A DNA stretch of 44,009 bases from Alphaproteobacteria bacterium (GCA_021323455.1 JAJONN010000001.1:1-44009), one strand, 5' to 3'; shown: positions 27,664-36,240, counted from the first letter of the stretch. The notes: generated by a model not told the origin, from the letters alone. A program made the numbers and translations.

Positions 27664-27848
27664 GTTGTCATCCTAGGGCTTAGATTTTGTTCGTCCTCGC
27701 GTAAGCGAGGCGTTACAAAATCTTAGAACCCGGGATCCATGTATTTTTACAATTTCTCAACTCTATCGTGGGTACGTGGATCCCGGGTTCTAAGAAAACC
27801 TAAGGCTCGCAAGCTTCGCCAAGGTTTTCTAAGCCCCAGGATGACAAC
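27664..27848. repeat. Cruciform intergenic repeat, copy 2 (between dnaJ and hpf), inverted
   Basis: About 185 bp with the same architecture as copy 1 but in the opposite orientation. Outer arms are gttgtcatcctagggcttag (27664-27683) and ctaagccccaggatgacaac (27829-27848). A hairpin with attttgt/acaaaat comes first, then cccgggatccatg and a matching ggatcccggg, then a hairpin with agaaaacct/aggttttct containing gctcgcaagcttcgcc. Read on the minus strand, the module order and much of the sequence coincide with copy 1. Confidence 0.85.
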
Positions 27849-27917
27849 TACAGAAGATGTTTATTTTTTTGCAAATATTTTTTTAAAATACACAAAAGTA
27901 AATAGATACGACTCTTC

Positions 27918-28478
27918 TTACTTCTTAACGATGGCTGGGTCAATCCAGCCGATATGCCCATCCTGGCGGCGGTAAACAACGTTAAAATGACCAGAAGACT
28001 TGTTTTTGAACATCATGACGATGGATTCGCCTAAATCCATGTGCATCACAGCTTCCCCGACGCTTAAAGTTGGGATGTCGTGGCTCATCTCTGCAATGAC
28101 CAGAGGCGTGTCTTCTCCCTTATCTTCTTCTTGCGCGTTAATTACGTATTGCTGCGCCGGCAAAAAATCGTGTTCTCGCGTCCGTTTTTGGTCCCTCAGA
28201 CGGGTTTTATACCGGTGGATCCGGGCTTCCATTTTTTCCAGGGCGAGATCGCAACTCCGATAAGGGTCTCCATCCTGGCCATGGGCGCGAACCGTGAAAT
28301 GCCGACTGACGTGGACAGAGATATCTGCGTTAAATTCATGTTTATCTTTCGAGATAATAACTTGTGCTTCTAATATGTCCCCTAGCTGGCGTTTCACAAG
28401 TGTTGTGAGCGCTGTTTCAATGTGCGTTTTGAGGCTCTCCCCAATTTCAATATGTTTTCCAGAAGTCGATATTTTCAT
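27918..28478 (-). CDS. hpf: Long-form ribosome hibernation promoting factor
   Basis: 186 residues from the ATG at 28478, which has AAGGAGAGG upstream; a longer in-frame opening to 28595 overlaps lptB and is not used. It binds the 30S subunit in stationary phase and pairs ribosomes into inactive 100S dimers. The N-terminal domain begins MKISTSGKHIEIGESLKTHI and includes the FTVRAHGQDGDPYRSCDLAL helix. The C-terminal dimerisation domain has IPTLSVGEAVMHMDLGESIV and HFNVVYRRQDGHIGWIDP. It directly follows lptB. In many alphaproteobacteria rpoN lies between these two genes; it is absent here. Confidence 0.94.
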   Translation of the reverse strand: MKISTSGKHIEIGESLKTHIETALTTLVKRQLGDILEAQVIISKDKHEFNADISVHVSRHFTVRAHGQDGDPYRSCDLALEKMEARIHRYKTRLRDQKRTREHDFLPAQQYVINAQEEDKGEDTPLVIAEMSHDIPTLSVGEAVMHMDLGESIVMMFKNKSSGHFNVVYRRQDGHIGWIDPAIVKK

Positions 28479-28554
28479 GGCGTATTTCCTCTCCTTATCG
28501 TTAATGAATAGTACCAAAAGCCTTTGGATATGGCAACTCTGTACCTGCATCCAA

Positions 28555-29298
28555 TTAAAGGCTAAACCTTTCTCCCAGGTAAACGCGGCGGACATCCTTG
28601 TGGGAAATAATTTCTTCAGGTGTACCTTCCATCAAGACCTGCCCATTGTGCAAGATACAAGCTCTGTCAACGATATCAAGGGTTTCCCGAACATTATGGT
28701 CCGTTATTAAAATGCCGATCCCTCGTACTTTTAAGTGGAAGATTAATTCACGGATTTCGTTCATGGCAATGGGGTCGATCCCGGCCAAGGGCTCATCCAG
28801 GAGTAAGAAATGGGGGGACGGGGCAAGGGCCCGGGCAATTTCGACACGACGCCGTTCCCCGCCCGATAAAGAAACGGCTGGGGATTGCCGCAAGTGGCTA
28901 ATGGCGAATTCATCGAGCAAGGCATCAATGATTTGTTCCCGATGGTCGTGAGAAGGTTCGACCAATTCCAAGACAGCCCGCAGGTTTTGCTCAACTGTCA
29001 TCCCTCGGAAAATAGAAGCTTCCTGAGGCAGGTAGCCAATACCAAGTCTGGCCCTGCGGTACATCGGTAAATGGGTGATGTCATGGCCATCTAGCCAAAT
29101 CCTGCCCATATCCGGAGAAATGAGTCCTGTGATAATCGAAAAGCAAGTTGTTTTTCCGGCCCCATTTGGTCCCAGCAAACCCATAGCTTCCCCTCGCTGA
29201 AGGTGAAAGCTGGCGCCCATTAAGATTGGCCGCTTGTTGTAGGTTTTTCCTAAATTCTCTGCGACCAAGCCCGTTGAAATAATAGATTTATTTGGCAT
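28555..29298 (-). CDS. lptB: LPS export ABC transporter ATP-binding protein LptB
   Basis: 247 residues. LptB is the cytoplasmic ATPase of the LptB2FG machine that pulls lipopolysaccharide from the inner membrane. Walker A GPNGAGKTT, Q-loop YLPQEASIFRGMTV, signature LSGGERRRVEIARAL, Walker B FLLLDEPLAGIDP and the H-loop in LITDHNVRE are all present. It overlaps the end of lptA by 11 bases and belongs to the minus-strand operon kdsD-lptC-lptA-lptB. The retention of this set implies that the organism still builds and exports LPS. Confidence 0.97.
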   Translation of the reverse strand: MPNKSIISTGLVAENLGKTYNKRPILMGASFHLQRGEAMGLLGPNGAGKTTCFSIITGLISPDMGRIWLDGHDITHLPMYRRARLGIGYLPQEASIFRGMTVEQNLRAVLELVEPSHDHREQIIDALLDEFAISHLRQSPAVSLSGGERRRVEIARALAPSPHFLLLDEPLAGIDPIAMNEIRELIFHLKVRGIGILITDHNVRETLDIVDRACILHNGQVLMEGTPEEIISHKDVRRVYLGERFSL

Positions 29299-29803
29299 CC
29301 TTACCCTTATCGTTTGTAAAGATCAAGGCTTGCACACGTTCCCCGCCTCCTTTGAGAGAATAATGCCCTGTCTTCATGTTGATGGTGCCATAATCTCCAT
29401 CCAGTTGATTCTTCCCATTTGTAACCTTGACGCCCTCAAAGACTTCGGCCACCTCACTGTTCGCCAGATAATTTCCCCGTCTCCCTTGGATAATAATGTC
29501 GTCCATAATAAAAAAGACATTGCCCGTGGCTTCCAGGTGCGTCACTTTCAGGGGGCCTGTTCCTCCTGCTTTGGCAAAATGAGCGGTAATTTGATCTGCT
29601 TTCAAGATTTTGACTTTTGGGTCATTCAGTTTCTCAGCTGTGGCGTTACCTTTGGCAACACATACGTTATGGCTTTGGTCGCAGTCCATCTGGTCTGACA
29701 AAATTTTAATATCCGGCTGGCTGGGAGAGTGAAGCGCAGAATTTGCTAAGGAAGGGGCTATGCATAGTGAACACCAAGTGAAAAGTAGGGTCCTTGTTTT
29801 CAT
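29288..29803 (-). CDS. lptA: LPS transport periplasmic protein LptA
   Basis: 171 residues. LptA forms the periplasmic bridge that carries LPS to the outer membrane. It has a signal peptide (TLLFTWCSLCIAPSLANSAL) and an OstA/LptA beta-jellyroll fold with repeated strands (IKILSDQMDCDQSHNVCVAK, ATGNVFFIMDDIIIQGRRGN, MKTGHYSLKGGGERVQALIF). Two cysteines lie close together (DCDQSHNVC). The ATG overlaps the lptC stop by four bases (ATGA), so translation is probably coupled. Length is normal for alphaproteobacteria. Confidence 0.92.
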   Translation of the reverse strand: MKTRTLLFTWCSLCIAPSLANSALHSPSQPDIKILSDQMDCDQSHNVCVAKGNATAEKLNDPKVKILKADQITAHFAKAGGTGPLKVTHLEATGNVFFIMDDIIIQGRRGNYLANSEVAEVFEGVKVTNGKNQLDGDYGTINMKTGHYSLKGGGERVQALIFTNDKGKDAK

Positions 29804-30456
29804 TCCTTTTTCTCTCCCCCTGACTTGACGAGAAGTTGCATTCCGCCAATGAAGCTGACCTTAGCGCCCCGTTCGGTGAGACGGAAACCTTTGGCTTCTA
29901 TCGCGCCTGCGGGCCCACTTCCCCAGACCGGGTTATTACTAAACGCGCCTCCCTGATTGCAATCAATCCAAGCCTGGCCTGTTTCCAGCGTATACCCTTG
30001 GGAATGGGTTAACGTTACATTGCCGACAAGGTGCATGGTGTTGGTTGCTTTATTCAGTGTGCCTGAGTTTGATGTTAAAGTCACCACGTCACCTGACTTT
30101 AAGGCCATCACCATTTTGGGTTGGGTAAGGCCAATCTCTTCAAGGGACATCTCCACACCACGCTCTGCTGTAATTGTATAGGGCTGGTTCTTGTCATCCG
30201 TACTTTTGTATTCTGGACGGGTCGCTGTGTTATTGGTTGGATGGGCAAACGTCGTTTGCGCGAGAGCTGGTTCCTGTTGATACACCCATTTTTGCACTTG
30301 AGGCCAGGCGACCAAAATGACCAAAGCCACAAGAGCAACGCCCGGCAAGCTGTATTTTAACCGTTCTATCATTCGGCTTCGATCTTTTAAAGCCTGGATA
30401 TCATGGAGCATCATTCGGGGCGTAAAGTTGCGCCTGTCAGGAGTTTGAGATGTCAT
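29800..30456 (-). CDS. lptC: LPS export protein LptC
   Basis: 218 residues. LptC is a bitopic inner-membrane protein that hands LPS from LptBFG to LptA. A single membrane helix lies at about residues 34-50 (LPGVALVALVILVAWP). The periplasmic part shows the LptC/LptA-type strands (YTITAERGVEMSLEEIGLTQ, TNTMHLVGNVTLTHSQGYTL, AIEAKGFRLTERGAKVSFIG). It lies 24 bases after kdsD in the operon. Identification rests on the fold pattern and the gene order. Confidence 0.9.
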   Translation of the reverse strand: MTSQTPDRRNFTPRMMLHDIQALKDRSRMIERLKYSLPGVALVALVILVAWPQVQKWVYQQEPALAQTTFAHPTNNTATRPEYKSTDDKNQPYTITAERGVEMSLEEIGLTQPKMVMALKSGDVVTLTSNSGTLNKATNTMHLVGNVTLTHSQGYTLETGQAWIDCNQGGAFSNNPVWGSGPAGAIEAKGFRLTERGAKVSFIGGMQLLVKSGGEKKE

Positions 30457-30480
30457 CTTGGCAACCTTGTTCTCATGACT

Positions 30481-31479
30481 TCAAATAACTCCCATACGCA
30501 AAAAATCGTGAATATGGATAATGCCGCAAGGTTTGGCCGGAGCCGTTAGGGACTCAACCACAAAAAGGCTAGTGATCGATTTTTGGTTGAGAAAGGCCAA
30601 TGCTTGAGCCATCAAGGTATCCGGCAAGATGGTTGCAGGGTTGAGTGTCATAATATCTGCTGCTTTTTGGGTTAACAAATCAGGACTCATGTGACGGCGC
30701 AAGTCACCATCCGTAATCACCCCGATCAAAAAGCCTTGATCATTGGTGACGCCAATGCAGCCAAAGCCCTTCGCGGACATTTCGAGAAGGACGTCGCTCA
30801 TGGGGGTATCTTCTTTGACCAAAGGCAGCTCCCCGCCTTTATGCATGCGATCCCCAACGCGGGCGAGGCTATTGCCCAGGTTCCCGCCAGGATGAAGGAT
30901 GCGGAAATCCTTAGAGGAAAAACCCCGTTGGGACAAGAGCGCCATCGCGAGCGCATCCCCCAGGGCCATCATCATCGTGGTGGAGGTTGTGGGAGCCAAC
31001 CCCATGGGGCAAGCTTCAGCGACTTCCGGCAAAGGCAGCACCAGAGTTGCCACTTTTGCCAGTGTTCCTGTTTCCTTGCCTGTAATTGCAATCAGGGGGA
31101 TATTGAATCGACGGGTGTAGGCAATAAGGCTATTGAGTTCTTGTGTTTGCCCGGAATAGGAAAACACAATAACCAGGTCTTGGGGCGTGATCATGCCGAG
31201 GTCTCCATGGCTGGCTTCCCCTGGATGGACAAAGTAGGCAGGCTGTCCTGTGGATGCGAGCGTTGCCGCAACCTTTCGGGCGACATGGGCGCTTTTGCCC
31301 ATCCCGCTTATGATCACGCGACCAGAAAGAGTTGTAATCATGTCAATGGCTTCTTCAAAGTTCCCGTCTAAAGAAGCGGCAAGGGCTTGTAATCCAGAAA
31401 TTTCAGTTAACAAGGTTGTGCGCGCCGTTTCTAAAACCGGCGATTCTTCAGCGACCCTACGCGCAACAGCTTTGAGCAT
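30481..31479 (-). CDS. kdsD: Arabinose-5-phosphate isomerase (KpsF/GutQ family)
   Basis: 332 residues; AGGGAG lies before the ATG. It converts ribulose 5-phosphate to arabinose 5-phosphate, the first step towards the LPS sugar Kdo. The SIS domain (residues ~40-180) has GRVIISGMGKSAHVARKVAA, HPGEASHGDLGM and FSYSGQTQELN. Two CBS domains follow (~205-330; CIGVTNDQGFLIGVITDGDL, MTLNPATILPDTLMAQALAF). It heads the LPS operon, consistent with its function. Length and motifs are normal. Confidence 0.94.
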   Translation of the reverse strand: MLKAVARRVAEESPVLETARTTLLTEISGLQALAASLDGNFEEAIDMITTLSGRVIISGMGKSAHVARKVAATLASTGQPAYFVHPGEASHGDLGMITPQDLVIVFSYSGQTQELNSLIAYTRRFNIPLIAITGKETGTLAKVATLVLPLPEVAEACPMGLAPTTSTTMMMALGDALAMALLSQRGFSSKDFRILHPGGNLGNSLARVGDRMHKGGELPLVKEDTPMSDVLLEMSAKGFGCIGVTNDQGFLIGVITDGDLRRHMSPDLLTQKAADIMTLNPATILPDTLMAQALAFLNQKSITSLFVVESLTAPAKPCGIIHIHDFLRMGVI

Positions 31480-31678
31480 AAGAACAGGCTCCCTTAAATC
31501 AGTGCTTACATAATGTAGTTGTGCGCCAATTCGCGGAAAAAATCAATCATAACAGCCTGGTGTGGTGCGTATTTACCTCTAGAAGGGAGATAATTCAATG
31601 ATTTCAGATTTCATTTGCCAAAAAAGGCACCAAGGATGTTAAGGTTGAGCTTAAAAGCCTTTGCAGAGAAAACTGTTC

Positions 31679-32152
31679 ATGAGCGTTTTAGAAAAAGACT
31701 TCCGAAAGATGATGGGGCGCTTTACAACAGGAGTGGCCATTATCACGACTCAGCATCACGGGAAGCCTGTGGGCGTGACGATCAACACCCTTACGTCTGT
31801 TTCCTTAGATCCTCCCCTGGTTCTTTTCTGTTTGGGCAAAAGGCGGGTTGCCTTCCCGGCATTTTCTGAAAATCCCCACTGCGCCATTCATATTTTATCC
31901 TCCGCGCAACGGGACTTATGCCGGGCTTTTTCACAGTCTCCAAGCCACCCTTGGGAAAAATTGACATATGAAGCCGACAAAAATGGATGCCCCCTGATTT
32001 CGGACTCTTTGGGGATCCTCCACTGTCGTCAGGAGCAAACCTATCCAGGGGGAGACCACGTTATTTTCCTCAATCATGTTGTAGATATCCATTGGGAAGA
32101 GAAGGGGGCAACAAAAGCCCCCCTGGTCTATTTTCAAGGAACATTGACTTGA
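31679..32152 (+). CDS. Flavin reductase domain protein (HpaC-like)
   Basis: 157 residues from the ATG at 31679; a TTG start six codons upstream is possible. The sequence FRKMMGRFTTGVAIITTQHH, then GVTINTLTSVSLDPPLVLFC and HCAIHILSSAQRDLCRAFSQ, is typical of the short-chain flavin reductases that use NAD(P)H to reduce FMN or FAD for a partner monooxygenase. No partner oxygenase is visible nearby, so its electron acceptor is unknown. It is divergent from kdsD and convergent with pgsA, and seems to be a single-gene unit. Confidence 0.87.
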   Translation: MSVLEKDFRKMMGRFTTGVAIITTQHHGKPVGVTINTLTSVSLDPPLVLFCLGKRRVAFPAFSENPHCAIHILSSAQRDLCRAFSQSPSHPWEKLTYEADKNGCPLISDSLGILHCRQEQTYPGGDHVIFLNHVVDIHWEEKGATKAPLVYFQGTLT

Positions 32153-32174
32153 GAACAGTATATCCAAAAAAAGA

Positions 32175-32759
32175 CTACAGATGCCGCAAACTTAACCTGA
32201 GATAAGCATATCCTGTCATCAATGTTAAAATAGCAGCGACCCACAAGAGACCTTCTCCGATAAGATTCACAGCTCCCCCAAAGGGAGAGATGTCGCCGAT
32301 TAAGAGAAGGGATATGGCGATCATTTGGGCTGCTGTTTTCCATTTTGCCAATAGCGTAACAGGCATTTGGACCTGAAGGCCGCTTAAAAACTCCCGTAAT
32401 CCGGAAACCAAAATTTCCCGGCATAAAATAATAAGGGCAGGCAGGAAGGAAACAGGGCGGATCCGGCCAAATCCAACAAGCATCAGAAGTGTTGAGGCAA
32501 CGAGGAGCTTATCGGCTATGGGGTCCAGCAATTGCCCGAATCGGCTTGTTTGGGACCACAGCCGCGCCACATACCCGTCCAGAAAATCCGTAAAGCACGC
32601 GCTGATAAACGCGAGGGCTGCAACCCAACGACCAAGGTGGTTATCCGTATAAAATGCGGCCATAATAATAGGAATAAGCGCAATACGGCTCAACGTCAGC
32701 AAATTGGGGATACTGGGCAGTGCGTTTGAATCTACTGGAATTTTTGACGGTTTGCTCAT
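32175..32759 (-). CDS. pgsA: CDP-diacylglycerol-glycerol-3-phosphate phosphatidyltransferase
   Basis: 194 residues. PgsA makes phosphatidylglycerol phosphate, the precursor of phosphatidylglycerol and cardiolipin, at the inner membrane. The CDP-alcohol phosphotransferase motif is complete: DFLDGYVAR, then eight residues later GQLLDPIADK, holding the metal-binding aspartates. Several hydrophobic helices follow (TLLMLVGFGRIRPVSFLPAL, MIAISLLLIGD). PgsA rather than a related phosphatidyltransferase is favoured by PNLLTLSRIALIP at the N terminus and by its place after uvrC, a pairing widespread in proteobacteria. Confidence 0.95.
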   Translation of the reverse strand: MSKPSKIPVDSNALPSIPNLLTLSRIALIPIIMAAFYTDNHLGRWVAALAFISACFTDFLDGYVARLWSQTSRFGQLLDPIADKLLVASTLLMLVGFGRIRPVSFLPALIILCREILVSGLREFLSGLQVQMPVTLLAKWKTAAQMIAISLLLIGDISPFGGAVNLIGEGLLWVAAILTLMTGYAYLRLSLRHL

Positions 32760-32815
32760 GACTCTGGCTTTTTGCGTGCGCTTTGAATTATTGTCTTCTT
32801 AATCAATTTCTATCA

Positions 32816-34675
32816 TTATTTTTCATGAAAGTACGCATAGATTTTTTTTGCAACAAATTTATTGATGCCGGAAATACCTTGCAGGTCCTGGAGGCTGGCC
32901 GCCTTCACGCCTCGGGCTGATCCAAAATGATGGAGAAGCGCTTTTTTTCGGGCAGGCCCAATGCCAGGAATGTCATCGAGGCGCGAATGAACAAGGACTT
33001 TGGCACGCTTCGTGCGATGAGTTCCAATCGCGAACCGATGGGCCTCATCACGAAGCCGCTGTAAAAAATGGAGGAGAGGATCATTGTCAGGGAGCGTAAA
33101 ACTGTCGCGTCCTGCCTGAAAGAATTTCTCTCGGCCCGCATTACGGGCTGGCCCTTTGGCAATCCCCACAACGGTAATGCCATCAACATCCAGCTCTTGA
33201 ATGACTTTTAAAGCCACGTTAAGTTGTCCCGCCCCCCCGTCCACCAGGACCAAATCAGGCAAAATCCAATCTTTCTCCCCTGCATGCGCAAAGCGACGGT
33301 GAAAGACCTCCCGTATCATGGCATAGTCATCGCCGCCTTGAGGGGGTACGGGAGAACGGATCATGAATTTACGGTAGGATTTTTTTTCAAAACCTTGGGG
33401 TGTTGCAACAACCATGACCCCATACGGATGGCTTCCCTGCAAATGGCTGTTGTCATAAACTTCAATGCGTTCAGGCCGCTTCGATAGTTGAAATGTTTTT
33501 GCCATTTGGTCCAGTAAGGCTTCAAATGTAGCTGTTTCAGCGAATTTACGGCTCAAGGCTCCTTGGGCATTGGTTAAGGCATGCTCAACAAGCTCCCGTT
33601 TTGTGCCAGTTTTTGGCACTTCCCAAGACGTGCGGCTGCCAAATTGCTCTTGCAAAGCCTTGCGGATGAGCGGCAATTCTGTTGGCTTGTGGCTGAGCAG
33701 AACAACCGGGGCAGGGCTGCGTTCCTGGTAGAACTGGGTTAAGAAGGCAGAAATTTGGCCCTCAAGGGAAGCGCCATCTGTATGGGCCAGAAAGAAAGAT
33801 GCTGTCCCAAAGTTTCGTCCCTGCCGGAAGAAGAAGATCTGAACGCATGTCTGCCCTCCTTCGCAAACAGCAGCAATCACATCCGCATCCCGGATTTTCG
33901 CAACATTGATCCGTTGGTGGGCTTGAATTTTTGTCAGCAGACGCAATCGATCCCGATAGTGCGCGGCTTCTTCGTAGGCAAGCGATACGCTTGCCTCATT
34001 CATTTTGTCTGCCAAATAGGTTTGAATTGTCGTCGTTTTCCCATTGAGAAATGCCGTTGCTTCCTTGACCAGAGCCGTATAGTCTTTTTGAGAAATTTTA
34101 TGGACGCATGGCGCGCTGCACCGTTTGATGTGGTATTGCAGACAAGGGCGCGACCGCTTTTCAAAAAAGCGGTCGCTACAGTTGCGCAAAAGGAAGACTT
34201 TCTGAAGCAAAATCATCGTTTCTTCCACAGCGACAACAGAGGCAAAAGGGCCAAAATATTTTCCTTTTTGCTGATAAGGCCCCCGATGTTTGTCGATACG
34301 CGGGTAAGCATGATCTTGGGTGATGAGAATATAAGGAAACGACTTATCGTCTTTTAATAAAATATTATAAGGCGGCTGCAACTTCTTGATGAGGTTGCTT
34401 TCAAGTAACAAGGCCTCTGTTTCTGTATGGGTTGTGACAATTTCGAGGGAAATGGTCTCTGATACCATGCGTTGCAACCGATGGGGAAGCTTAAGCCCGA
34501 ATGTATAGGAAACCACACGTTTTTTGAGGTCTTTTGCCTTGCCAACATAAATAACCTCGCCCCGCCCGTTGATCATCCGATAAACACCTGGCAGAGAGGG
34601 CAAAGTCTTGACAACCTGCCGGATGGTTTCAACCCCTTTTGCAAGGGATGTTGGAAGAGAGGGAGATTTTGTCAT
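32816..34675 (-). CDS. uvrC: Excinuclease ABC subunit C
   Basis: 619 residues, full length. UvrC makes both incisions in nucleotide excision repair after UvrAB marks the lesion. The GIY-YIG nuclease is at ~25-100 (LPGVYRMINGRGEVIYVGKA, KDLKKRV), the UVR motif that contacts UvrB near residue 210 (LADKMNEASVSLAYEEAAHY), the RNase H-like second nuclease at ~385-560 (IEVYDNSHLQGSHPYGVMVV; PDLVLVDGGAGQLNVAL), and helix-hairpin-helix DNA-binding motifs at the end (IPGIGPARKKALLHHFGS). It overlaps the upstream gene by four bases (ATGA) and is followed by pgsA. Confidence 0.97.
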   Translation of the reverse strand: MTKSPSLPTSLAKGVETIRQVVKTLPSLPGVYRMINGRGEVIYVGKAKDLKKRVVSYTFGLKLPHRLQRMVSETISLEIVTTHTETEALLLESNLIKKLQPPYNILLKDDKSFPYILITQDHAYPRIDKHRGPYQQKGKYFGPFASVVAVEETMILLQKVFLLRNCSDRFFEKRSRPCLQYHIKRCSAPCVHKISQKDYTALVKEATAFLNGKTTTIQTYLADKMNEASVSLAYEEAAHYRDRLRLLTKIQAHQRINVAKIRDADVIAAVCEGGQTCVQIFFFRQGRNFGTASFFLAHTDGASLEGQISAFLTQFYQERSPAPVVLLSHKPTELPLIRKALQEQFGSRTSWEVPKTGTKRELVEHALTNAQGALSRKFAETATFEALLDQMAKTFQLSKRPERIEVYDNSHLQGSHPYGVMVVATPQGFEKKSYRKFMIRSPVPPQGGDDYAMIREVFHRRFAHAGEKDWILPDLVLVDGGAGQLNVALKVIQELDVDGITVVGIAKGPARNAGREKFFQAGRDSFTLPDNDPLLHFLQRLRDEAHRFAIGTHRTKRAKVLVHSRLDDIPGIGPARKKALLHHFGSARGVKAASLQDLQGISGINKFVAKKIYAYFHEK

Positions 34676-35613
34676 GAGCGCTGGCTGAGTTTTTCCTTTA
34701 TGAAGGTAACAACACGTCCCATTTCATCCAGTTTTTTGGGCGTCCATTGGGGAAAAGGCCATTGAAACGGCTTTGCATAGCCTTGATCATAAAGGTCTTT
34801 GTGAAATTCCCGAAATTTGGCTGAAGAATGGTTCGCCTCCCATATATAAACAGGTTTTCCTGTAAAACAAGCCTCTGATGCCATTGAGATGGAATCCTGC
34901 GTCACGATAATCTGGTCTGCCAATCCAAGGTAGGCGAAGTAAGGGTTCTCTCCTGTGACATCCCAAATTTCATGGGGAAAGCCCTGTAAAAAGCCACCCA
35001 ACATGTGGAGCAATTCGGGGGATGTCCGGCGGCACGGAGTAATAAAGCAATACCCCCCTATCTTTTTCAAAGCTTCTGCCAAAGCCCTGATATCTGATTC
35101 CTGATAGCGGTAATGGCGGTTGTTCCCTCCCAACAGCACCGTTGTCAAGGGACCGTTTCCGGGGTGCGGGTACGCTTGCGCCGCGGCCCTGATTTCAAGC
35201 TCATCAAGTCGGTGGAGCGCCCCCAAAACGGAAATAACGTTTGGCCCCTTTAAGTGGTCGTGATAAGGCACAACCACACAATCAAAATGACGTGGATGGA
35301 TATAGGGGTTTTGCAAGATGATGGTAAAACAATTTTGATGGCGTTTTTGTATGGCGAGTGCGGGCGCTACGGACAAGCGGCCAGCCGCAATCAGCAGATC
35401 CGGCCAGGGAGGAGTGAGCGGGTAATGGCCCGGCGTTTGGGCATGAAGGGCACCCACCCAAAGTTGAGGGGGCAACACCCGCCAAGGCAAGCGTGCTTTC
35501 ACGGACTTAAGCAGGGGCGCCACCCCCAGCGCCCGGGCAATCCCTAAACACTGGCTATAGGTCCCAATCTTACCATGGTCTGCCAGAATCCAGGCGTTTA
35601 CTTGAGAAGCCAT
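34672..35613 (-). CDS. ELM1-like protein (DUF1022 / mitochondrial fission ELM1 family)
   Basis: 313 residues with a glycosyltransferase-like Rossmann pattern: WILADHGKIGTYSQCLGIAR, ALGVAP at the N terminus, LLIAAGRLSVAPALAI, TVLLGGNNRHYRYQESDI, and a C-terminal nucleotide-sugar-like site (QIIVTQDSISMASEACFTGK). These match the family shared by alphaproteobacteria and plant ELM1, a protein acting in mitochondrial fission in plants; the bacterial role is not established and may be in envelope sugar metabolism. It is the first gene of a minus-strand operon with uvrC and pgsA. Confidence 0.85.
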   Translation of the reverse strand: MASQVNAWILADHGKIGTYSQCLGIARALGVAPLLKSVKARLPWRVLPPQLWVGALHAQTPGHYPLTPPWPDLLIAAGRLSVAPALAIQKRHQNCFTIILQNPYIHPRHFDCVVVPYHDHLKGPNVISVLGALHRLDELEIRAAAQAYPHPGNGPLTTVLLGGNNRHYRYQESDIRALAEALKKIGGYCFITPCRRTSPELLHMLGGFLQGFPHEIWDVTGENPYFAYLGLADQIIVTQDSISMASEACFTGKPVYIWEANHSSAKFREFHKDLYDQGYAKPFQWPFPQWTPKKLDEMGRVVTFIKEKLSQRS

Positions 35614-35696
35614 CTTTAACCCTTATCAAAAACTTGAACCCTTTCCATACTTCCCTACTTATGCGTTACCACGTCAAATTGTTCAAGGATCAAGTG

Positions 35697-35790
35697 ATAC
35701 TAAGCTCGGTCATAAACTGAGATTTGCATTTTCTCCCCGCCAAGGGTAAGAAAAAATGAAAACCTCGCTTCTTATGATCGAGCTTAGTAT
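35697..35790. repeat. 94 bp imperfect palindrome with 19 bp terminal inverted repeats
   Basis: The left end atactaagctcggtcataa (35697-35715) and the right end ttatgatcgagcttagtat (35772-35790) pair at 18 of 19 positions; weaker pairing continues inwards. The outer edge shows TA dinucleotides, as in small non-autonomous elements moved by IS630/Tc1-type transposases. It lacks coding capacity. Confidence 0.6.
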
Positions 35791-35814
35791 AATCAGAAAG
35801 CTTCTCTTATGACG

Positions 35815-36240
35815 CTATGAAGAGGACGACCGGCTTCCCCCATGGGAATGCTGACCACCTTTGCGCCCGGCTTCGGCAACTTTCTCTTTAGGCTGAGAAG
35901 CAAAGCCGCGCCCACTTCCCGATTTTGAAGCGCTCGTCTGATTATTGCCATTATTGCCCTCATCCTGTTCATTGCCAGCCCGACCTGGCCGGGAACTATG
36001 AGGAGCAGAGCCGCCTTTATGACCAAGCTCTACATATCCTTCATGTCCAAGCTGTTCAGCTCTGGCTTCGCCGCCCTTGTGGCCTCTCTCAGACATGCCC
36101 TCATGGCCTGCTTTTTCTGCACTCGCATGTCCGCCTTTACTGGCAATCTCTTGTACCTTTTCGTGGGGCATAGAAGCGAAACCTCTCGCAGAGGTTCCTG
36201 AAGCTTGGTTGCTATCTTTGTTTGGATTCTTGTTAGACAT
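35815..36240 (-). CDS. KGG-repeat stress protein (GsiB/YciG/Em-like)
   Basis: 141 residues from the ATG at 36240, chosen because AAGGAGA lies just upstream; an extended frame to 36300 is unlikely. The protein is hydrophilic and repetitive: GFASMPHEKVQEIASKGGHA and GRGFASQPKEKVAEAGRKGG are two KGG motifs, with related GHEGMSERGHKGGEARAE and GHEGYVELGHKGGSAP between them, and a Ser/Gly/Asn-rich tail. Such proteins, related to plant group 1 LEA (Em) proteins, accumulate under desiccation, osmotic or general stress and are probably disordered. It is a single-gene unit with its own upstream region. Confidence 0.85.
   Translation of the reverse strand: MSNKNPNKDSNQASGTSARGFASMPHEKVQEIASKGGHASAEKAGHEGMSERGHKGGEARAEQLGHEGYVELGHKGGSAPHSSRPGRAGNEQDEGNNGNNQTSASKSGSGRGFASQPKEKVAEAGRKGGQHSHGGSRSSSS

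Noticed and set aside
28479-28595. N-terminal extension of hpf overlapping lptB
   Set aside because: The family start MKISTSGKH at 28478 has a good ribosome-binding site; the extension is a shadow of lptB.
31615-31869. 84-residue frame overlapping the start of the flavin reductase
   Set aside because: It lies in another frame of a well-supported gene.
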